Shown: positions 32,470-41,281 of the stretch, piece after piece
How positions within the stretch are numbered: the stretch's first letter is position 1
Layout of the letters: every line of letters starts with the position of its first letter
Assembly: GCA_037200985.1 (NCBI GenBank)
Contig: JBBCGJ010000001.1
Coordinates: 558,001 to 622,000 of the forward strand
Reading direction: 5' to 3'
Source of the DNA: Rhizomicrobium sp.
GTDB taxonomy: Bacteria > Pseudomonadota > Alphaproteobacteria > Micropepsales > Micropepsaceae
DNA length: 64,000 nt
Made by a program: the position numbers and the translations under genes
The notes under the pieces: model-generated
What the model was told of the DNA's origin: nothing
The model's input: the letters and a program-made list of their open reading frames with translations, nothing else
Databases searched by the model: none

Positions 32470-33614
32470 GCGCCGTTCTGCTTCAGGATGCGCTTGATCA
32501 GCGCATCGGCTTCGGGGGCGCCGTCATTGCCGATGTCGCCGCGCAGCTTGCGCACCGCGACCGTGGATCCCACGGCCGAGCCGGACGTGTCGCGGATATT
32601 GACGCTGGCGACCACCGAAAGTCCGACGCGCAGCGGGTGACTGCGCAGCTCGGCCGGATCGAGCGAGATGCGCACCGGCACGCGCTGAACGATTTTGATC
32701 CAGTTGCCGGTGGCGTTCTGCGGCGGCAGCAGCGCGAAAGCGCTTCCGCTGCCCGCGCCCAGTCCCAGCACGTGGCCGTGGAAGACCACGCCGCCGCCAT
32801 AGATGTCCGCGGTCACGGTGACGGGCTGGCCGACGCGCATGTCCTTGAGCTGGATCTCCTTGAAGTTGGCGTCGACCCAGACGTCATCGAGCGGCACCAC
32901 CGCCATGAGCGGCGTGCCGGCCGCGATCTGCTGGCCGAGCTGCGCGGTGCGCTGCGCCACCACGCCGTCCACCGGCGCGTAGAGATTGACGTGCGAATAC
33001 GCGATCGCCGCCTGGCGCAGCCGCGCCATGGATGCGAGCACGTCGGGATTGTTGGAGACCGCGGTGTTCTGCACCGCCGCCAGCGCCTGGGCGAGGCCGC
33101 TCTCGGCGGCGTGGACGTTCGCCTGCGCCGAGGTCAGCGCGTCGCGGGCGTGCACGAGCTCCTCGTGCGACACGGCGGCGCCGGCGTCCAGGCGGCGGCG
33201 ATAGTCGCTTTGCGCTTGCCCCACCGCGACCCGCGCCGCGGCAAGCTGGGCGCGGTACTGGTCGACCTTGGAGAAATTCGTGCGCACGGCGCGCACCGTC
33301 TGTCCCAGATCGGCTTCCGCCGCCTCCAGCGCGACCTTCGCCTTCACCGGATCGAGTTCGACCAGCAATTGTCCGCGCCGCACGACCTGGGTGTTGTCGG
33401 CGTGCAGCGCCAGGATCGTCCCCGGCTCGCGGCTGGTGATGACGACGATGTCGCCGCCGACATAGGCGTCGTCTGTGCTTTGGAAATAAATCGCGTAGAG
33501 GAAATAATAGAGCGCATAGGCCAGCGCGCAGACCAGAATCACCGCTCCCAGGATGATGAACCAGCGCCGGCGCGGATCGGGACGATGGCGGCCGACGGGT
33601 GTTGCGTCACTCAT
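32466..33614 (-). CDS. emrA: HlyD-family efflux adaptor, EmrA-like
   Basis: A 382-residue membrane fusion protein. A short cytoplasmic tail is followed by one membrane helix (WFIILGAVILVCALAYALYYF), the lipoyl half (TDDAYVGGDIVVITSREPG), a long coiled-coil hairpin (about 95-205) and a second half with YAPVDGVVAQRTAQLGQQIA. The TDDAYV sequence after the helix is the EmrA hallmark. I chose the ATG at 33614, which overlaps the nodT stop by 8 bases. It bridges the MFS pump to the NodT channel encoded just upstream. Confidence 0.92.
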   Translation of the reverse strand: MSDATPVGRHRPDPRRRWFIILGAVILVCALAYALYYFLYAIYFQSTDDAYVGGDIVVITSREPGTILALHADNTQVVRRGQLLVELDPVKAKVALEAAEADLGQTVRAVRTNFSKVDQYRAQLAAARVAVGQAQSDYRRRLDAGAAVSHEELVHARDALTSAQANVHAAESGLAQALAAVQNTAVSNNPDVLASMARLRQAAIAYSHVNLYAPVDGVVAQRTAQLGQQIAAGTPLMAVVPLDDVWVDANFKEIQLKDMRVGQPVTVTADIYGGGVVFHGHVLGLGAGSGSAFALLPPQNATGNWIKIVQRVPVRISLDPAELRSHPLRVGLSVVASVNIRDTSGSAVGSTVAVRKLRGDIGNDGAPEADALIKRILKQNGA

Positions 33615-35043
33615 GGGAATTGTCCGGCTTGTCGTTGACGTTCGCGCTGGCTTGACGCTCCGGCGCATAGCCGCCGCCGATCGCCATCAGCAGGGTGACG
33701 CGCGCCGCGATCGTATCGCCGGCCAGCTGCGCGCTCTGCATGCGCGTCTGGATCAGGAGGCCCTCGGCGTCGAGCGTGGTCTGCTGCGGGCTAAGGCCGC
33801 TGCGATAGCGCTCGCGCGCCAGATCGAAGCTGGCCTGCGCATCGGTCACCGCGCCGCGCTGGTCGGCGCTGCGGTCCTGCAGGCTCTTCAGGTCGGTCAG
33901 CGCGTCGGCGGTCTGGCGCACCGCGGTGACGACGGCCCAATTGTAGTTGGCGACCGCTTCATCGAGCTGCGCCGTGGCGCCCGCGTAATTCGCGTCGATC
34001 TCGCCCGCGTCGAAGATCGGTAGATGGATGGCGGCGCCCGCGCCGTACTGGAAAGAGGTCGAATTGAACAGGTTGTTGACCCCGAAGGCGGCGGTGCCCG
34101 CGAGCGCCAGCAGGTTGATGTCGGGATAATAGGCCTTGCGTGCCACTTCGCGGCCCTGGAAGGCGCTCGCGATGCGCGCCTGGGCCGCTGCGATGTCGGC
34201 GCGCCGCGCCAAGAGGTCCGCCGGAAGGACCGCCGGCAGCGCCAGCGCCGTGTCGTTCAGGTTCGGCCGCCCAATGTCATAAGCGTCGGCGCCGCGTCCG
34301 ATCAGCGCCGCGATCTGGTGTACGGCGATATCGCGGGTGGCGCGCGCCTGCGTCAGGCCCTCGCGCGACAGCGCGAGCAGGGCGGAGGCCTCCTTCTGCG
34401 ACGCCAAGGTGTCGAGGCCGGCGCGCACGCGCCCCGCCGTCAGCGCCAGGATGCCCTGGCGCTGCTTGACGGCCTCCTGCGCGACGTCGATCAGAACGTC
34501 GGCGCGCCACAGCCAGACATAGGCTTGCGTCACCGTGCCGGCGAGCAGCAGTCGGGATGCGGTGGCGTCGAGCGCCGCGGCCTGCGCGCTGGCGCGCGCC
34601 TGCGCGACTTGGGCCTCCTGCTTACCGAAGAAATCGATCGACCAGGAAAGATCGGCCTCGAACGAACCGATCCATCGGTCCGACCCGCCGAAAGGCGGCG
34701 GATAGAGGTAGTCGTTGCTGAAATGCTGGTGCGTTTCATTGCCGTTCAGCGTGACCTGCGGATAGGTCGCGGCCCGGGCGGCCGAAAGCTGCGACTGCGC
34801 CGCGCGCACGCGCGCCAGCGCCGCGGCCAGCGGCGGATTGCCCTTGAGTGCCTGTTCGACAAGGCCGTTGAGCTGCGGATCGTTGAACGCCGTCCACCAG
34901 GTGTCGGCGACGGCCGGTGCCGACGCGGTGCCGAGGCCCAGGCTTTCGCTCTTCAGCGTCACTTCGCGCGGCGTGGTTGAAGGCGTGTCGACGCAAGCGC
35001 TCGCAAGCGCGCCGGCAAGCGTCACGGCCAGCAGCCCCTTCAT
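33607..35043 (-). CDS. NodT-family outer-membrane efflux lipoprotein
   Basis: A 478-residue TolC-like channel. The N-terminus is a lipoprotein signal with lipobox ASAC and the acylated Cys at 17. Two TolC-type repeats follow, each with a long coiled coil (LVEQALKGNPPLAAALARVR, RADIAAAQARIASAFQG). The ATG at 35043 overlaps the marR stop (ATGA). The frame continues upstream to 35379 but is then only antisense-like sequence in the marR region. It provides the outer-membrane exit for EmrAB. Since the RND pair at 16767-21141 lacks a channel, this protein might serve both; that is speculation. Confidence 0.92.
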   Translation of the reverse strand: MKGLLAVTLAGALASACVDTPSTTPREVTLKSESLGLGTASAPAVADTWWTAFNDPQLNGLVEQALKGNPPLAAALARVRAAQSQLSAARAATYPQVTLNGNETHQHFSNDYLYPPPFGGSDRWIGSFEADLSWSIDFFGKQEAQVAQARASAQAAALDATASRLLLAGTVTQAYVWLWRADVLIDVAQEAVKQRQGILALTAGRVRAGLDTLASQKEASALLALSREGLTQARATRDIAVHQIAALIGRGADAYDIGRPNLNDTALALPAVLPADLLARRADIAAAQARIASAFQGREVARKAYYPDINLLALAGTAAFGVNNLFNSTSFQYGAGAAIHLPIFDAGEIDANYAGATAQLDEAVANYNWAVVTAVRQTADALTDLKSLQDRSADQRGAVTDAQASFDLARERYRSGLSPQQTTLDAEGLLIQTRMQSAQLAGDTIAARVTLLMAIGGGYAPERQASANVNDKPDNSHE

Positions 35044-35528
35044 TCGGCGGCGACTTTCGCCGCCGGCTCGACGGGCGTCTTTTCCATGCGGTTCAGAAGG
35101 CGCGTCAGCAACCCGACAAGCTGCGCCGCCTCCTCGTTGGAGAAATCGCCGAGCATCTCGTTCCAGAACGCGATCGTTGGAGTCGCCATGGCCTTGGTCA
35201 CGGTGCGTCCCTCCGGCGTGAGCGCCAGGTGCACCACGCGCCGATCGGTGAGGCTGCGGCTGCGCGTGACGAAGCCGCGCGCTTCGAGCTGGTCGACCAC
35301 GCGTGTGATCGCGCCGCTGTCGTAGTTCATGTGGCGCGAGATGTCGGCGCAGGTCGCCGCCAGCCCGTCGCGCAGGCACATCAGCGCCACCCAGTGCGAG
35401 AAGGTCAGGCCCTCACCGGCGAAGCGGGCCTCGGCACGGGGAACCATGAGATTGGTAAGCCGACGCAGCAGGCAGCCTAGGGAGGTCTGCGCCTCGAAAT
35501 TATCCTGGTCATAGAAAGGCTTGATCAT
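35040..35528 (-). CDS. MarR-family transcriptional regulator
   Basis: A 162-residue winged-helix regulator. The DNA-binding core is at about 55-120: LAATCADISRHMNYDSGAITRVVDQLEARGFVTR, then a wing with SLTDRRVVHLALTPEGR, the standard MarR DxR wing motif. Dimerisation helices lie at both ends. It is the first gene of the efflux operon, as in emrRAB. It most likely represses its own operon and is released by phenolic or uncoupler ligands. Inverted repeats that could be its sites lie just upstream (35546-35574). Confidence 0.9.
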   Translation of the reverse strand: MIKPFYDQDNFEAQTSLGCLLRRLTNLMVPRAEARFAGEGLTFSHWVALMCLRDGLAATCADISRHMNYDSGAITRVVDQLEARGFVTRSRSLTDRRVVHLALTPEGRTVTKAMATPTIAFWNEMLGDFSNEEAAQLVGLLTRLLNRMEKTPVEPAAKVAAE

Positions 35529-35545
35529 ATTCTGCCTACCAAGTT

Positions 35546-35574
35546 ACTGCTCAAACAATAACTGTTCTAGCAGT
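35546..35574. promoter_or_regulatory. inverted repeat, possible MarR operator
   Basis: ACTGCT and AGCAGT arms are separated by 17 bases, 18 bases upstream of the marR start. They lie where a repressor would block the promoter of marR-nodT-emrAB. Confidence 0.35.
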
Positions 35575-35586
35575 GAAATACAACTT

Positions 35587-35600
35587 ATACGAATCCGTAT
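35587..35600. promoter_or_regulatory. inverted repeat ATACG-AATC-CGTAT
   Basis: Perfect 5-base arms around a 4-base centre in the marR upstream region. The half site ATCCGTAT also occurs, inverted, in the palindrome before the subtilase gene (14430-14437). Confidence 0.3.
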
Positions 35601-35626
35601 GCTTCGAAACGCGAAGCGATTTTTGC
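35601..35626 (+). terminator. stem-loop followed by T-run with no upstream plus-strand gene
   Basis: GCTTCG and CGAAGC arms enclose AAACG and are followed by GATTTTTGC. The shape is that of a rho-independent terminator reading rightward, but no gene precedes it on that strand. It could end a small antisense or leader RNA, or be chance. Confidence 0.25.
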
Positions 35627-35973
35627 ATTTTGGCCTGTGGCGTCCTGTCTGACTCGCTCAGGCTTTGGCGAAAACTGTCGAAAAAATGCGCCCGCATCGG
35701 GTCCCCGTCACAGGGCGCGCGCATGCACGGACGATGAGACCGACGCGTCGCGGCACGCGCGATTCACGTCGTCGGCGATGGCTTGGCGAATATCGCGCCC
35801 GAGAGACCGGCGGCTTGCCGTTTCGTAAGGGCAACCGACATCTCTTCGGATTTGTTCGCGCGCTCCGCCGACACACCCGGTAACAAATTACCTCTCCCTC
35901 GGAAGGGCTTGGGCGTGTAGCCTCCGGCCGGACTCGCGCCGCCTATGAGCGCGAGACCGACCAGGGGGTCTTC

Positions 35974-38208
35974 ATGAATCTGCGTCGCCATGCCGGACTT
36001 GCGGTATTCCTCGCCCTCGCGCTGTGCGCCTGCGGGCAGGGCGACAAGCAGAAGCAGGCATCGGCGCCGGCCAAGCCCGTCGCGGCGGCGCCCGCGCCGG
36101 CGGCGGACAATGCCGATCCCGCTTCGCGCCTCGGCGATGCCGCCAATGTCGACGGCGACCGCATCGTCCATGCCGATGCCACGCCCGGCGACTGGCTGAG
36201 CCATGGCCGCACCTATGGTGAGCAACGCTATTCGCCGCTCAAGGACGTCAACATCGACACGGTCAAGCAACTCGGCGTCGCCTGGGAATTCCGCACCAAT
36301 ACGGTGCGGGGGCTGGAAAGCACGCCCATCGTGTCGGACGGAATCATGTTCGTCACCGGCTCATGGAGCAAGGTCTGGGCGCTCGACGCCAAGACCGGCC
36401 GCCAGCTCTGGTTCTACGATCCGGAAGTGCCGGGCCAATGGGCCCGCTATGCCTGCTGCGACGTCGTCAATCGCGGCGTCGCGGTGTGGAAGGGCGCGGT
36501 CTATGTCGGCACGCTCGACGGCCGCCTCGTCAAGCTCGACGCCAGGACCGGCAGGCCGGTATGGGACATCAACACGATCGACCGCACGCGGCCCTACACC
36601 ATCACCGGCGCGCCGCGCGTCGTGAAGGGCATGGTGCTGATCGGAAACGGCGGCGCCGAATACGGCGTGCGCGGCTACCTGACCGCCTATGACGCCGACA
36701 CCGGCAAGCAGCTTTGGCGCTTCTACGTCGTTCCCGGCGATCCCGCCTTGCCGCCGGAGGACAAGGCGATGGCCGCGGCGCTGAAGACCTGGTCGACGGG
36801 GGGCACGCAGAACAAATGGTGGGAGCAGGGCGGCGGCGGCACGCCGTGGGACGCGATCACCTACGATCCCGATCTCGACCTGCTCTATGTCGGCACGGGC
36901 AACGGCTCTTCGTGGAATCGCAACCTGCGTTCGCCCGGCGGCGGCGACAATCTCTATCTGTCCTCCATCGTGGCGCTGAAGCCGGAAACCGGCGAGCTCG
37001 CCTGGTACTACCAGACGACGCCGGGCGACGACTGGGACTACACCGCCACGCAGCACATCATCCTCGCCGACGTCGTCATCGACGGCGTCCTGCGCAAAGT
37101 GCTGATGCAGGCGCCGAAGAACGGCTTCTTCTATGTGATCGACCGCACCAACGGAAAGCTGATCTCCGCCAAGCCCTATACGACGATCACCTGGGCCAAG
37201 GGCGTCGACATGAAGACCGGCCGCCCGATCGAGACCCCCGGCGTTCGCTACGCCCGCAATCCCTCGGTCCAGATTCCCGGGCCCATCGGCGCGCACAATT
37301 GGCAGCCCATGGCGTTCAATCCGCAGACCGGCCTCGTCTACATCCCGGTGATCGACGGCAATTTCATCTACGCCCAGCAGCGCATGCTGGCCTATCATCC
37401 CGGCGCGTGGAATGTCAGCGACTTCGCGCAGCTCGGCCAGATCGTGCTCGACGGCATCAAGAAGGGCCAGACCGCCCCGCCGACCAAGGGCTATATCCGC
37501 GCCTGGGATCCGGTGGCGCAGAAGATGGTGTGGCAGGTCGAGATGACCGGCGGCTGGAACAGCGGCATGCTCACCACGGCCGGCGGGCTCGTCTTCGCCG
37601 GCGGCGCGGACGGCATTTTCGCCGCCTATGACGCAAAGACCGGCGCGCGGCTGTGGAACATCGATCTCAAGACCGGCGTGAACGCGCCGGCGATCACCTA
37701 CACCGTCGACGGCGAGCAATATGTCGCCGTCGCGGCGGCCTATGGCGGCGCCGGCGGCCTGGGCGCGGTCCCCGACGCCAACACCGCCCTGATGAAATGG
37801 CGCAACAACCAGGGCCGCATCTTCGCCTTCAAGATCGGCGGCACCGGCACGGTGCAGGCGATCACGGCGGACATCAACGCCGAGGTGCCGCAACCGCCGG
37901 CCGAGACCGTCGATCCCAAGCTGGCGCAGAAGGGCTTCGCGCTGTTCCAGAACAATTGCGCGTCCTGCCATGGCGTGCTGATGCTGTCCTCCGGCGTGGT
38001 GCCGGACCTGCGCATGGTCAATCCGGACATCTGGAACCAGTACGACGCCATCGTGCTCGGCGGCGCGCTCGCGGATGCCGGCATGGGCTCGTTCAAGGAC
38101 ATCCTGTCGGCCGACGACGTGAAGGCGATCCGCGCCTATGCCTTGAGCCAGGCCCAGGCGCTCTATGCGAGCAAGCATCCGCCGCCGGCGACGCCGCCCG
38201 CGCATTGA
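35974..38208 (+). CDS. PQQ-dependent quinohaemoprotein alcohol dehydrogenase, lipoprotein form
   Basis: A 744-residue periplasmic enzyme. The N-terminus is a lipoprotein signal with lipobox LCAC (Cys20), then a Pro/Ala linker. Residues about 65-620 form the eight-bladed PQQ propeller with the vicinal disulfide C161-C162 and the catalytic Asp355 in GDDWDYTATQ. Thr357, two residues on, matches calcium-type enzymes rather than lanthanide-type ones, which carry Asp there. The C-terminal cytochrome c domain has CASCH (662-666) and a probable Met ligand near 704. It oxidises primary alcohols and passes electrons to the respiratory chain. No PQQ synthesis genes are in view. Confidence 0.93.
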   Translation: MNLRRHAGLAVFLALALCACGQGDKQKQASAPAKPVAAAPAPAADNADPASRLGDAANVDGDRIVHADATPGDWLSHGRTYGEQRYSPLKDVNIDTVKQLGVAWEFRTNTVRGLESTPIVSDGIMFVTGSWSKVWALDAKTGRQLWFYDPEVPGQWARYACCDVVNRGVAVWKGAVYVGTLDGRLVKLDARTGRPVWDINTIDRTRPYTITGAPRVVKGMVLIGNGGAEYGVRGYLTAYDADTGKQLWRFYVVPGDPALPPEDKAMAAALKTWSTGGTQNKWWEQGGGGTPWDAITYDPDLDLLYVGTGNGSSWNRNLRSPGGGDNLYLSSIVALKPETGELAWYYQTTPGDDWDYTATQHIILADVVIDGVLRKVLMQAPKNGFFYVIDRTNGKLISAKPYTTITWAKGVDMKTGRPIETPGVRYARNPSVQIPGPIGAHNWQPMAFNPQTGLVYIPVIDGNFIYAQQRMLAYHPGAWNVSDFAQLGQIVLDGIKKGQTAPPTKGYIRAWDPVAQKMVWQVEMTGGWNSGMLTTAGGLVFAGGADGIFAAYDAKTGARLWNIDLKTGVNAPAITYTVDGEQYVAVAAAYGGAGGLGAVPDANTALMKWRNNQGRIFAFKIGGTGTVQAITADINAEVPQPPAETVDPKLAQKGFALFQNNCASCHGVLMLSSGVVPDLRMVNPDIWNQYDAIVLGGALADAGMGSFKDILSADDVKAIRAYALSQAQALYASKHPPPATPPAH

Positions 38209-38221
38209 GACGCGAAGCGGT

Positions 38222-39574
38222 TCACTGCGGCGAGACGGGACCGGCCTTGATGTCGGGATCGTTCAGGTGCTCGGCCTTCCACCGCATCATCTCCCAGATG
38301 CGTGTGCGCCCCGACGGGTGGTCGTAGAAGATCGCCTCCTCCCACGGCGCCGGATCGAGCTTGCGGTAGTTCGCGAGTTTCAGCACGGATGTGGCGAACG
38401 CGTCGGGCTTGCGCGCCGCGTTGATGCCGTACATGTCGGCCTGGATCTCCATCGTGCGGGTGATGGTGTTGAGCACCGGCGTCGCCAGCATCAGGAACAC
38501 CGCGGCCAGCGCCGCCAGCACCGGCAGGCCGGCCGGATCGTCGATCCGCCGGACGTCCCAATTGCCGCCGAATATCCCGACCAGGGCCGTGAATCCGCCG
38601 TCCAGGAACAGGAACGTGACCAGCGCCACAAGCGACAGCCAGGCGAGCTGCACGACCTGATGGTTCATCACATAGTGGCCCATCTCATGGCCGAGGACGG
38701 CCAGGACCTCGTCATGGCTGCTCTTGTTCAAGAGGTTGTCGTTCAGCGAAATCCGCGTCGTGCCGAACAAGCCCGAGACGTTCGCCGAGATGCGGTCCGA
38801 TTGCTTGGAAGCATCGAACAGGAACACGTCCGTCGCCGGAATGCCGTTGGCGCGCGCCAGAGACAGGATATCGTTCTTCAGGGGGCCCGCGGGCAGCGGC
38901 GTGTAGGTGTTCGTCAAGGGGGCGAGCAGCACGGGCGCAATGACGGCGACTACCGCGAAGAAGGCGGCGAAGACGCCGGTCGCCCATATCCACCAGGTCC
39001 GCCCCGCGCTGCGGATCGCCCAATAGAGAAGCGTCAGGCCGATGGTGAACAGGATCAGGTTCACGCCGGTGACGGTCAGGAATTCGAGGAACCAGCCAAA
39101 GAAAGTCTGGTTCATCAGGCCATAAGCCCTCTCGCGCAGAAAGCTCTCATAGAGCGTCAGCGGGAACGACAGCACGGTCACGATCAGGATATAGGGCCCG
39201 ACATAGAGCGGCGCCTGCCAGAACGCCGAGCGCGTCTGGCGCTCGGCGAAATCGCGCAGCGCCGCGGAGAACCGCGTCCACAGCAGCAGCGCCGACACCG
39301 CGACCGCCCAGAATGTGTCGACCAGGATCAGCCAGTAGCCGCCCTCGAAATAGGAATCCGATTGCGCCCTCGCCGCGCCGCTGACGCTTGCGAGATAGGC
39401 GTTCGTCGCCTTGGCGGGATCGAACGTCACGGGCGCGCCGATGGGCGGCAGCGCGTGCGACTGGATGATCGTCACCGGTGCGGCGCGCGGCCCCGCCTGC
39501 TGTGCCTGGGCCGTGCCGGACACAAGCAGAAGCACGATGCCGATGAGCCCCAGCCAGGGCAGCGGTCTGGTCAT
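38222..39574 (-). CDS. M48-family (Ste24-like) membrane metalloprotease
   Basis: A 450-residue integral membrane protease. A signal-like first helix ends in AQAQ, and several membrane helices lie between about 80 and 220. The zinc motif HEMGH (296-300) and the third ligand E375 in EIQAD complete the site, with further helices around 305-330 and 350-370. This is the CAAX-protease-type layout, which in bacteria clears misfolded membrane proteins. The ATG at 39574 has a strong GGGAGGA ribosome-binding site; the frame extends to 39745 through a dispersed repeat and was trimmed. Confidence 0.9.
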   Translation of the reverse strand: MTRPLPWLGLIGIVLLLVSGTAQAQQAGPRAAPVTIIQSHALPPIGAPVTFDPAKATNAYLASVSGAARAQSDSYFEGGYWLILVDTFWAVAVSALLLWTRFSAALRDFAERQTRSAFWQAPLYVGPYILIVTVLSFPLTLYESFLRERAYGLMNQTFFGWFLEFLTVTGVNLILFTIGLTLLYWAIRSAGRTWWIWATGVFAAFFAVVAVIAPVLLAPLTNTYTPLPAGPLKNDILSLARANGIPATDVFLFDASKQSDRISANVSGLFGTTRISLNDNLLNKSSHDEVLAVLGHEMGHYVMNHQVVQLAWLSLVALVTFLFLDGGFTALVGIFGGNWDVRRIDDPAGLPVLAALAAVFLMLATPVLNTITRTMEIQADMYGINAARKPDAFATSVLKLANYRKLDPAPWEEAIFYDHPSGRTRIWEMMRWKAEHLNDPDIKAGPVSPQ

Positions 39575-39578
39575 GGAA

Positions 39579-39585
39579 TCCTCCC
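39579..39585 (-). promoter_or_regulatory. ribosome-binding site deciding the M48 start
   Basis: GGGAGGA on the minus strand lies 4 bases before the ATG at 39574 and supports that start over the longer frame. Confidence 0.6.
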
Positions 39586-39631
39586 GCGCGGAGACTAGTG
39601 CATGATCGGGCTTTGTAGAAGAAACGGTCCT

Positions 39632-39706
39632 GTCATGCCCGCGAAGGTGGGTACCCAGCGACTGGGTCGGCAGCCGGACGTGGATTCCCGGCCGCGCGGG
39701 AATGAC
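39632..39706. repeat. palindromic intergenic repeat (REP-like)
   Basis: The element begins GTCATGCCCGCG and ends CGCGGGAATGAC, so its ends are inverted repeats with one mismatch in 12. It has inner complementary blocks. This sequence type (GTCATGCCCGCGAAGG...) is dispersed in intergenic regions of many alphaproteobacteria. It lies between the divergent M48 and alpha/beta-hydrolase genes. Only one copy was noticed in this window. Confidence 0.6.
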
Positions 39707-39801
39707 AAATCTGGAATTGCACGCGGCAGCGGCGCCCTCGCCCAAACGCCGTTCACCCCCCGCCGGTTTGCCGCCATCCGCCGCTTGGGCTATGCGAAGC
39801 C

Positions 39802-40536
39802 ATGACCGATTATCTCGTTCGCCCTGACGGCGGACGCATCGCTTATGACCGGTATCGGGGCCAGGGGCCCGGTGTCGTCTGGCTCGGCGGCTTCAAGTCC
39901 GACAGGACCGGCACCAAATCCCAGGCGCTCGGCGCCTGGGCGCGGGAGCGGGGCCGCGCCTTCGTGACCTTCGACTATTCCGGCCATGGCGCTTCCGACG
40001 GCGACTTTCGCGACGGAACGGTGACGCGCTGGCTGGCCGACAGTCTCGAAATCCTCGACCGGCTGACCGAAGGCCCGCAGATCCTGGTCGGCTCCAGCAT
40101 GGGCGGCTGGCTCGCTTTGTTGACGGCGCTCGCGCGGCCCGACCGTGTCGCGGGCCTGCTGCTGATCGCACCTGCCGCCGACTTCACGCAAGAGTTGCTC
40201 TGGAAATCCTATCCCGACGCGGTGCGCCGCCGGATCGAGGAGAAGGGCGAATATCTCTGGCCGTCGCTCTACGACGCCGAGCCCTATCCGATCACACGCG
40301 GCCTCATCGCGGACGGACGCAGGCATCTGCTGCTCGGCGGGCCGATCGCCATCGCCTGTCCGGTCCGGATCGTGCAGGGCATGGCGGATCCCGACGTGCC
40401 GTGGGAGCATGCGATGCGGCTCCTGAACGCGCTGGGTCCCGATGCCGAGATCACGCTGCTGAAATCCGGCGAGCACCGGCTTTCGCGGCCGCGCGAGATC
40501 GCGACGATCCTGCGGCTGCTGGAAGCGATGACGTGA
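39802..40536 (+). CDS. alpha/beta hydrolase
   Basis: A 244-residue serine hydrolase. The nucleophile elbow is GSSMGG with Ser99, the acid is probably the Asp in GMADPDVPW, and the His is in SGEHRLS near 222. The oxyanion region is WLGGFKSDRTG. Length and motif pattern resemble the ABHD10/palmitoyl-thioesterase-like group, so a thioesterase or small-ester hydrolase role is likely. The TGA is followed one base later by the ATG of the TPR gene, so the two are probably co-transcribed. Confidence 0.85.
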   Translation: MTDYLVRPDGGRIAYDRYRGQGPGVVWLGGFKSDRTGTKSQALGAWARERGRAFVTFDYSGHGASDGDFRDGTVTRWLADSLEILDRLTEGPQILVGSSMGGWLALLTALARPDRVAGLLLIAPAADFTQELLWKSYPDAVRRRIEEKGEYLWPSLYDAEPYPITRGLIADGRRHLLLGGPIAIACPVRIVQGMADPDVPWEHAMRLLNALGPDAEITLLKSGEHRLSRPREIATILRLLEAMT

Positions 40537-40537
40537 G

Positions 40538-41281
40538 ATGAATCCATCAACCAAAATCCTCGCCGCGCTGCTGCTGGCCCTTGCCGCGTCCGGCGCCGAT
40601 GCCGCCGGTGTCGATCAATACGACGCCTGCCTGAACCGCACCCAGAGCGATCCCGCCGGCGCGCTGACCCAGGCGTCGAACTGGAGCAAGCAGGGCGGCG
40701 GCGCCGCGGCCGATCATTGCGCCGCCCTCGCGCTGGTGGGCCTGCGCCGCTTCGACGAGGCCGCGTCGCGGCTGGACGCGCTCGCGCGCAGCCCCTTTGC
40801 CGCCGACCCGGGGCGCAAGACGGCCCTGTTCGACCAAGCCGGCAACGCCTGGCTTCTCGCCGGCCGCCCCGACAGCGCCATCGCCTCGTTCAGCGCCGCG
40901 CTCGGCGTCGATGCGTTCGACGCCGACCTGTTGGCGGACCGCGCCCGCGCGCTGGCGCTCAAGCAGAACTGGCCCAAGGCCGAGTCCGATCTGAATGCCG
41001 CGCTGCTGGTCAATCCCGACCGCGCCGATCTCTACGTCCTGCGCGGCAGCGCCCGCCATGCCCTGGGCCGCAAGGCCGATGCGCGCAGCGACTTCGACCG
41101 CGCGCTCAGGCTCCAGCCGGGCAATGCGGATGCGCTGGTGGAGCGCGGCACGATGAAGTTCGAAGCCGGCGATGCCGCCGGCGCAAAGACCGACTGGCAG
41201 GCGGCCGTCTCCGCCGCCCCGAACAGCGCCGCCGGACAGGCAGCGCGCCAGCGTCTTGCCGACAGCACGGCGCCACACTAG
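40538..41281 (+). CDS. periplasmic TPR protein
   Basis: A 247-residue protein with a Sec signal peptide (cleavage after about residue 22, ADA). About five TPR motifs follow; the clearest are [23 protein letters not shown], and [26 protein letters not shown] near 165-195. TPR arrays are protein-interaction scaffolds and the partner is unknown. The gene is coupled to the alpha/beta hydrolase. Its TAG overlaps the stop of the convergent queG. Confidence 0.83.
   Translation: MNPSTKILAALLLALAASGADAAGVDQYDACLNRTQSDPAGALTQASNWSKQGGGAAADHCAALALVGLRRFDEAASRLDALARSPFAADPGRKTALFDQAGNAWLLAGRPDSAIASFSAALGVDAFDADLLADRARALALKQNWPKAESDLNAALLVNPDRADLYVLRGSARHALGRKADARSDFDRALRLQPGNADALVERGTMKFEAGDAAGAKTDWQAAVSAAPNSAAGQAARQRLADSTAPH

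Larger units (their letters stand above)
35529..35973. promoter_or_regulatory. divergent intergenic region between marR operon and PQQ dehydrogenase
   Basis: This 445-base spacer holds no convincing gene; the short frames in it are Arg-rich shadows. The marR side is A/T-rich and has three inverted repeats in a row (35546-35574, 35587-35600, 35601-35617). The right half is G+C-rich, and I see no clear promoter there for the dehydrogenase. Confidence 0.5.

Noticed and set aside
30778-32640. A 620-codon plus-strand open frame rich in Arg, Gly and Glu.
   Set aside because: Antisense shadow of the EmrB transporter gene; no recognisable domain or ribosome-binding site.
36361-38205. A 614-codon minus-strand open frame.
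   Set aside because: Antisense to the PQQ dehydrogenase, whose haem and PQQ motifs prove the plus-strand gene.
39595-39777. A small minus-strand frame reading through a PRGREST/FAGMTG-like peptide.
   Set aside because: It is translation of the palindromic intergenic repeat; such peptides are a known artefact of this repeat type.
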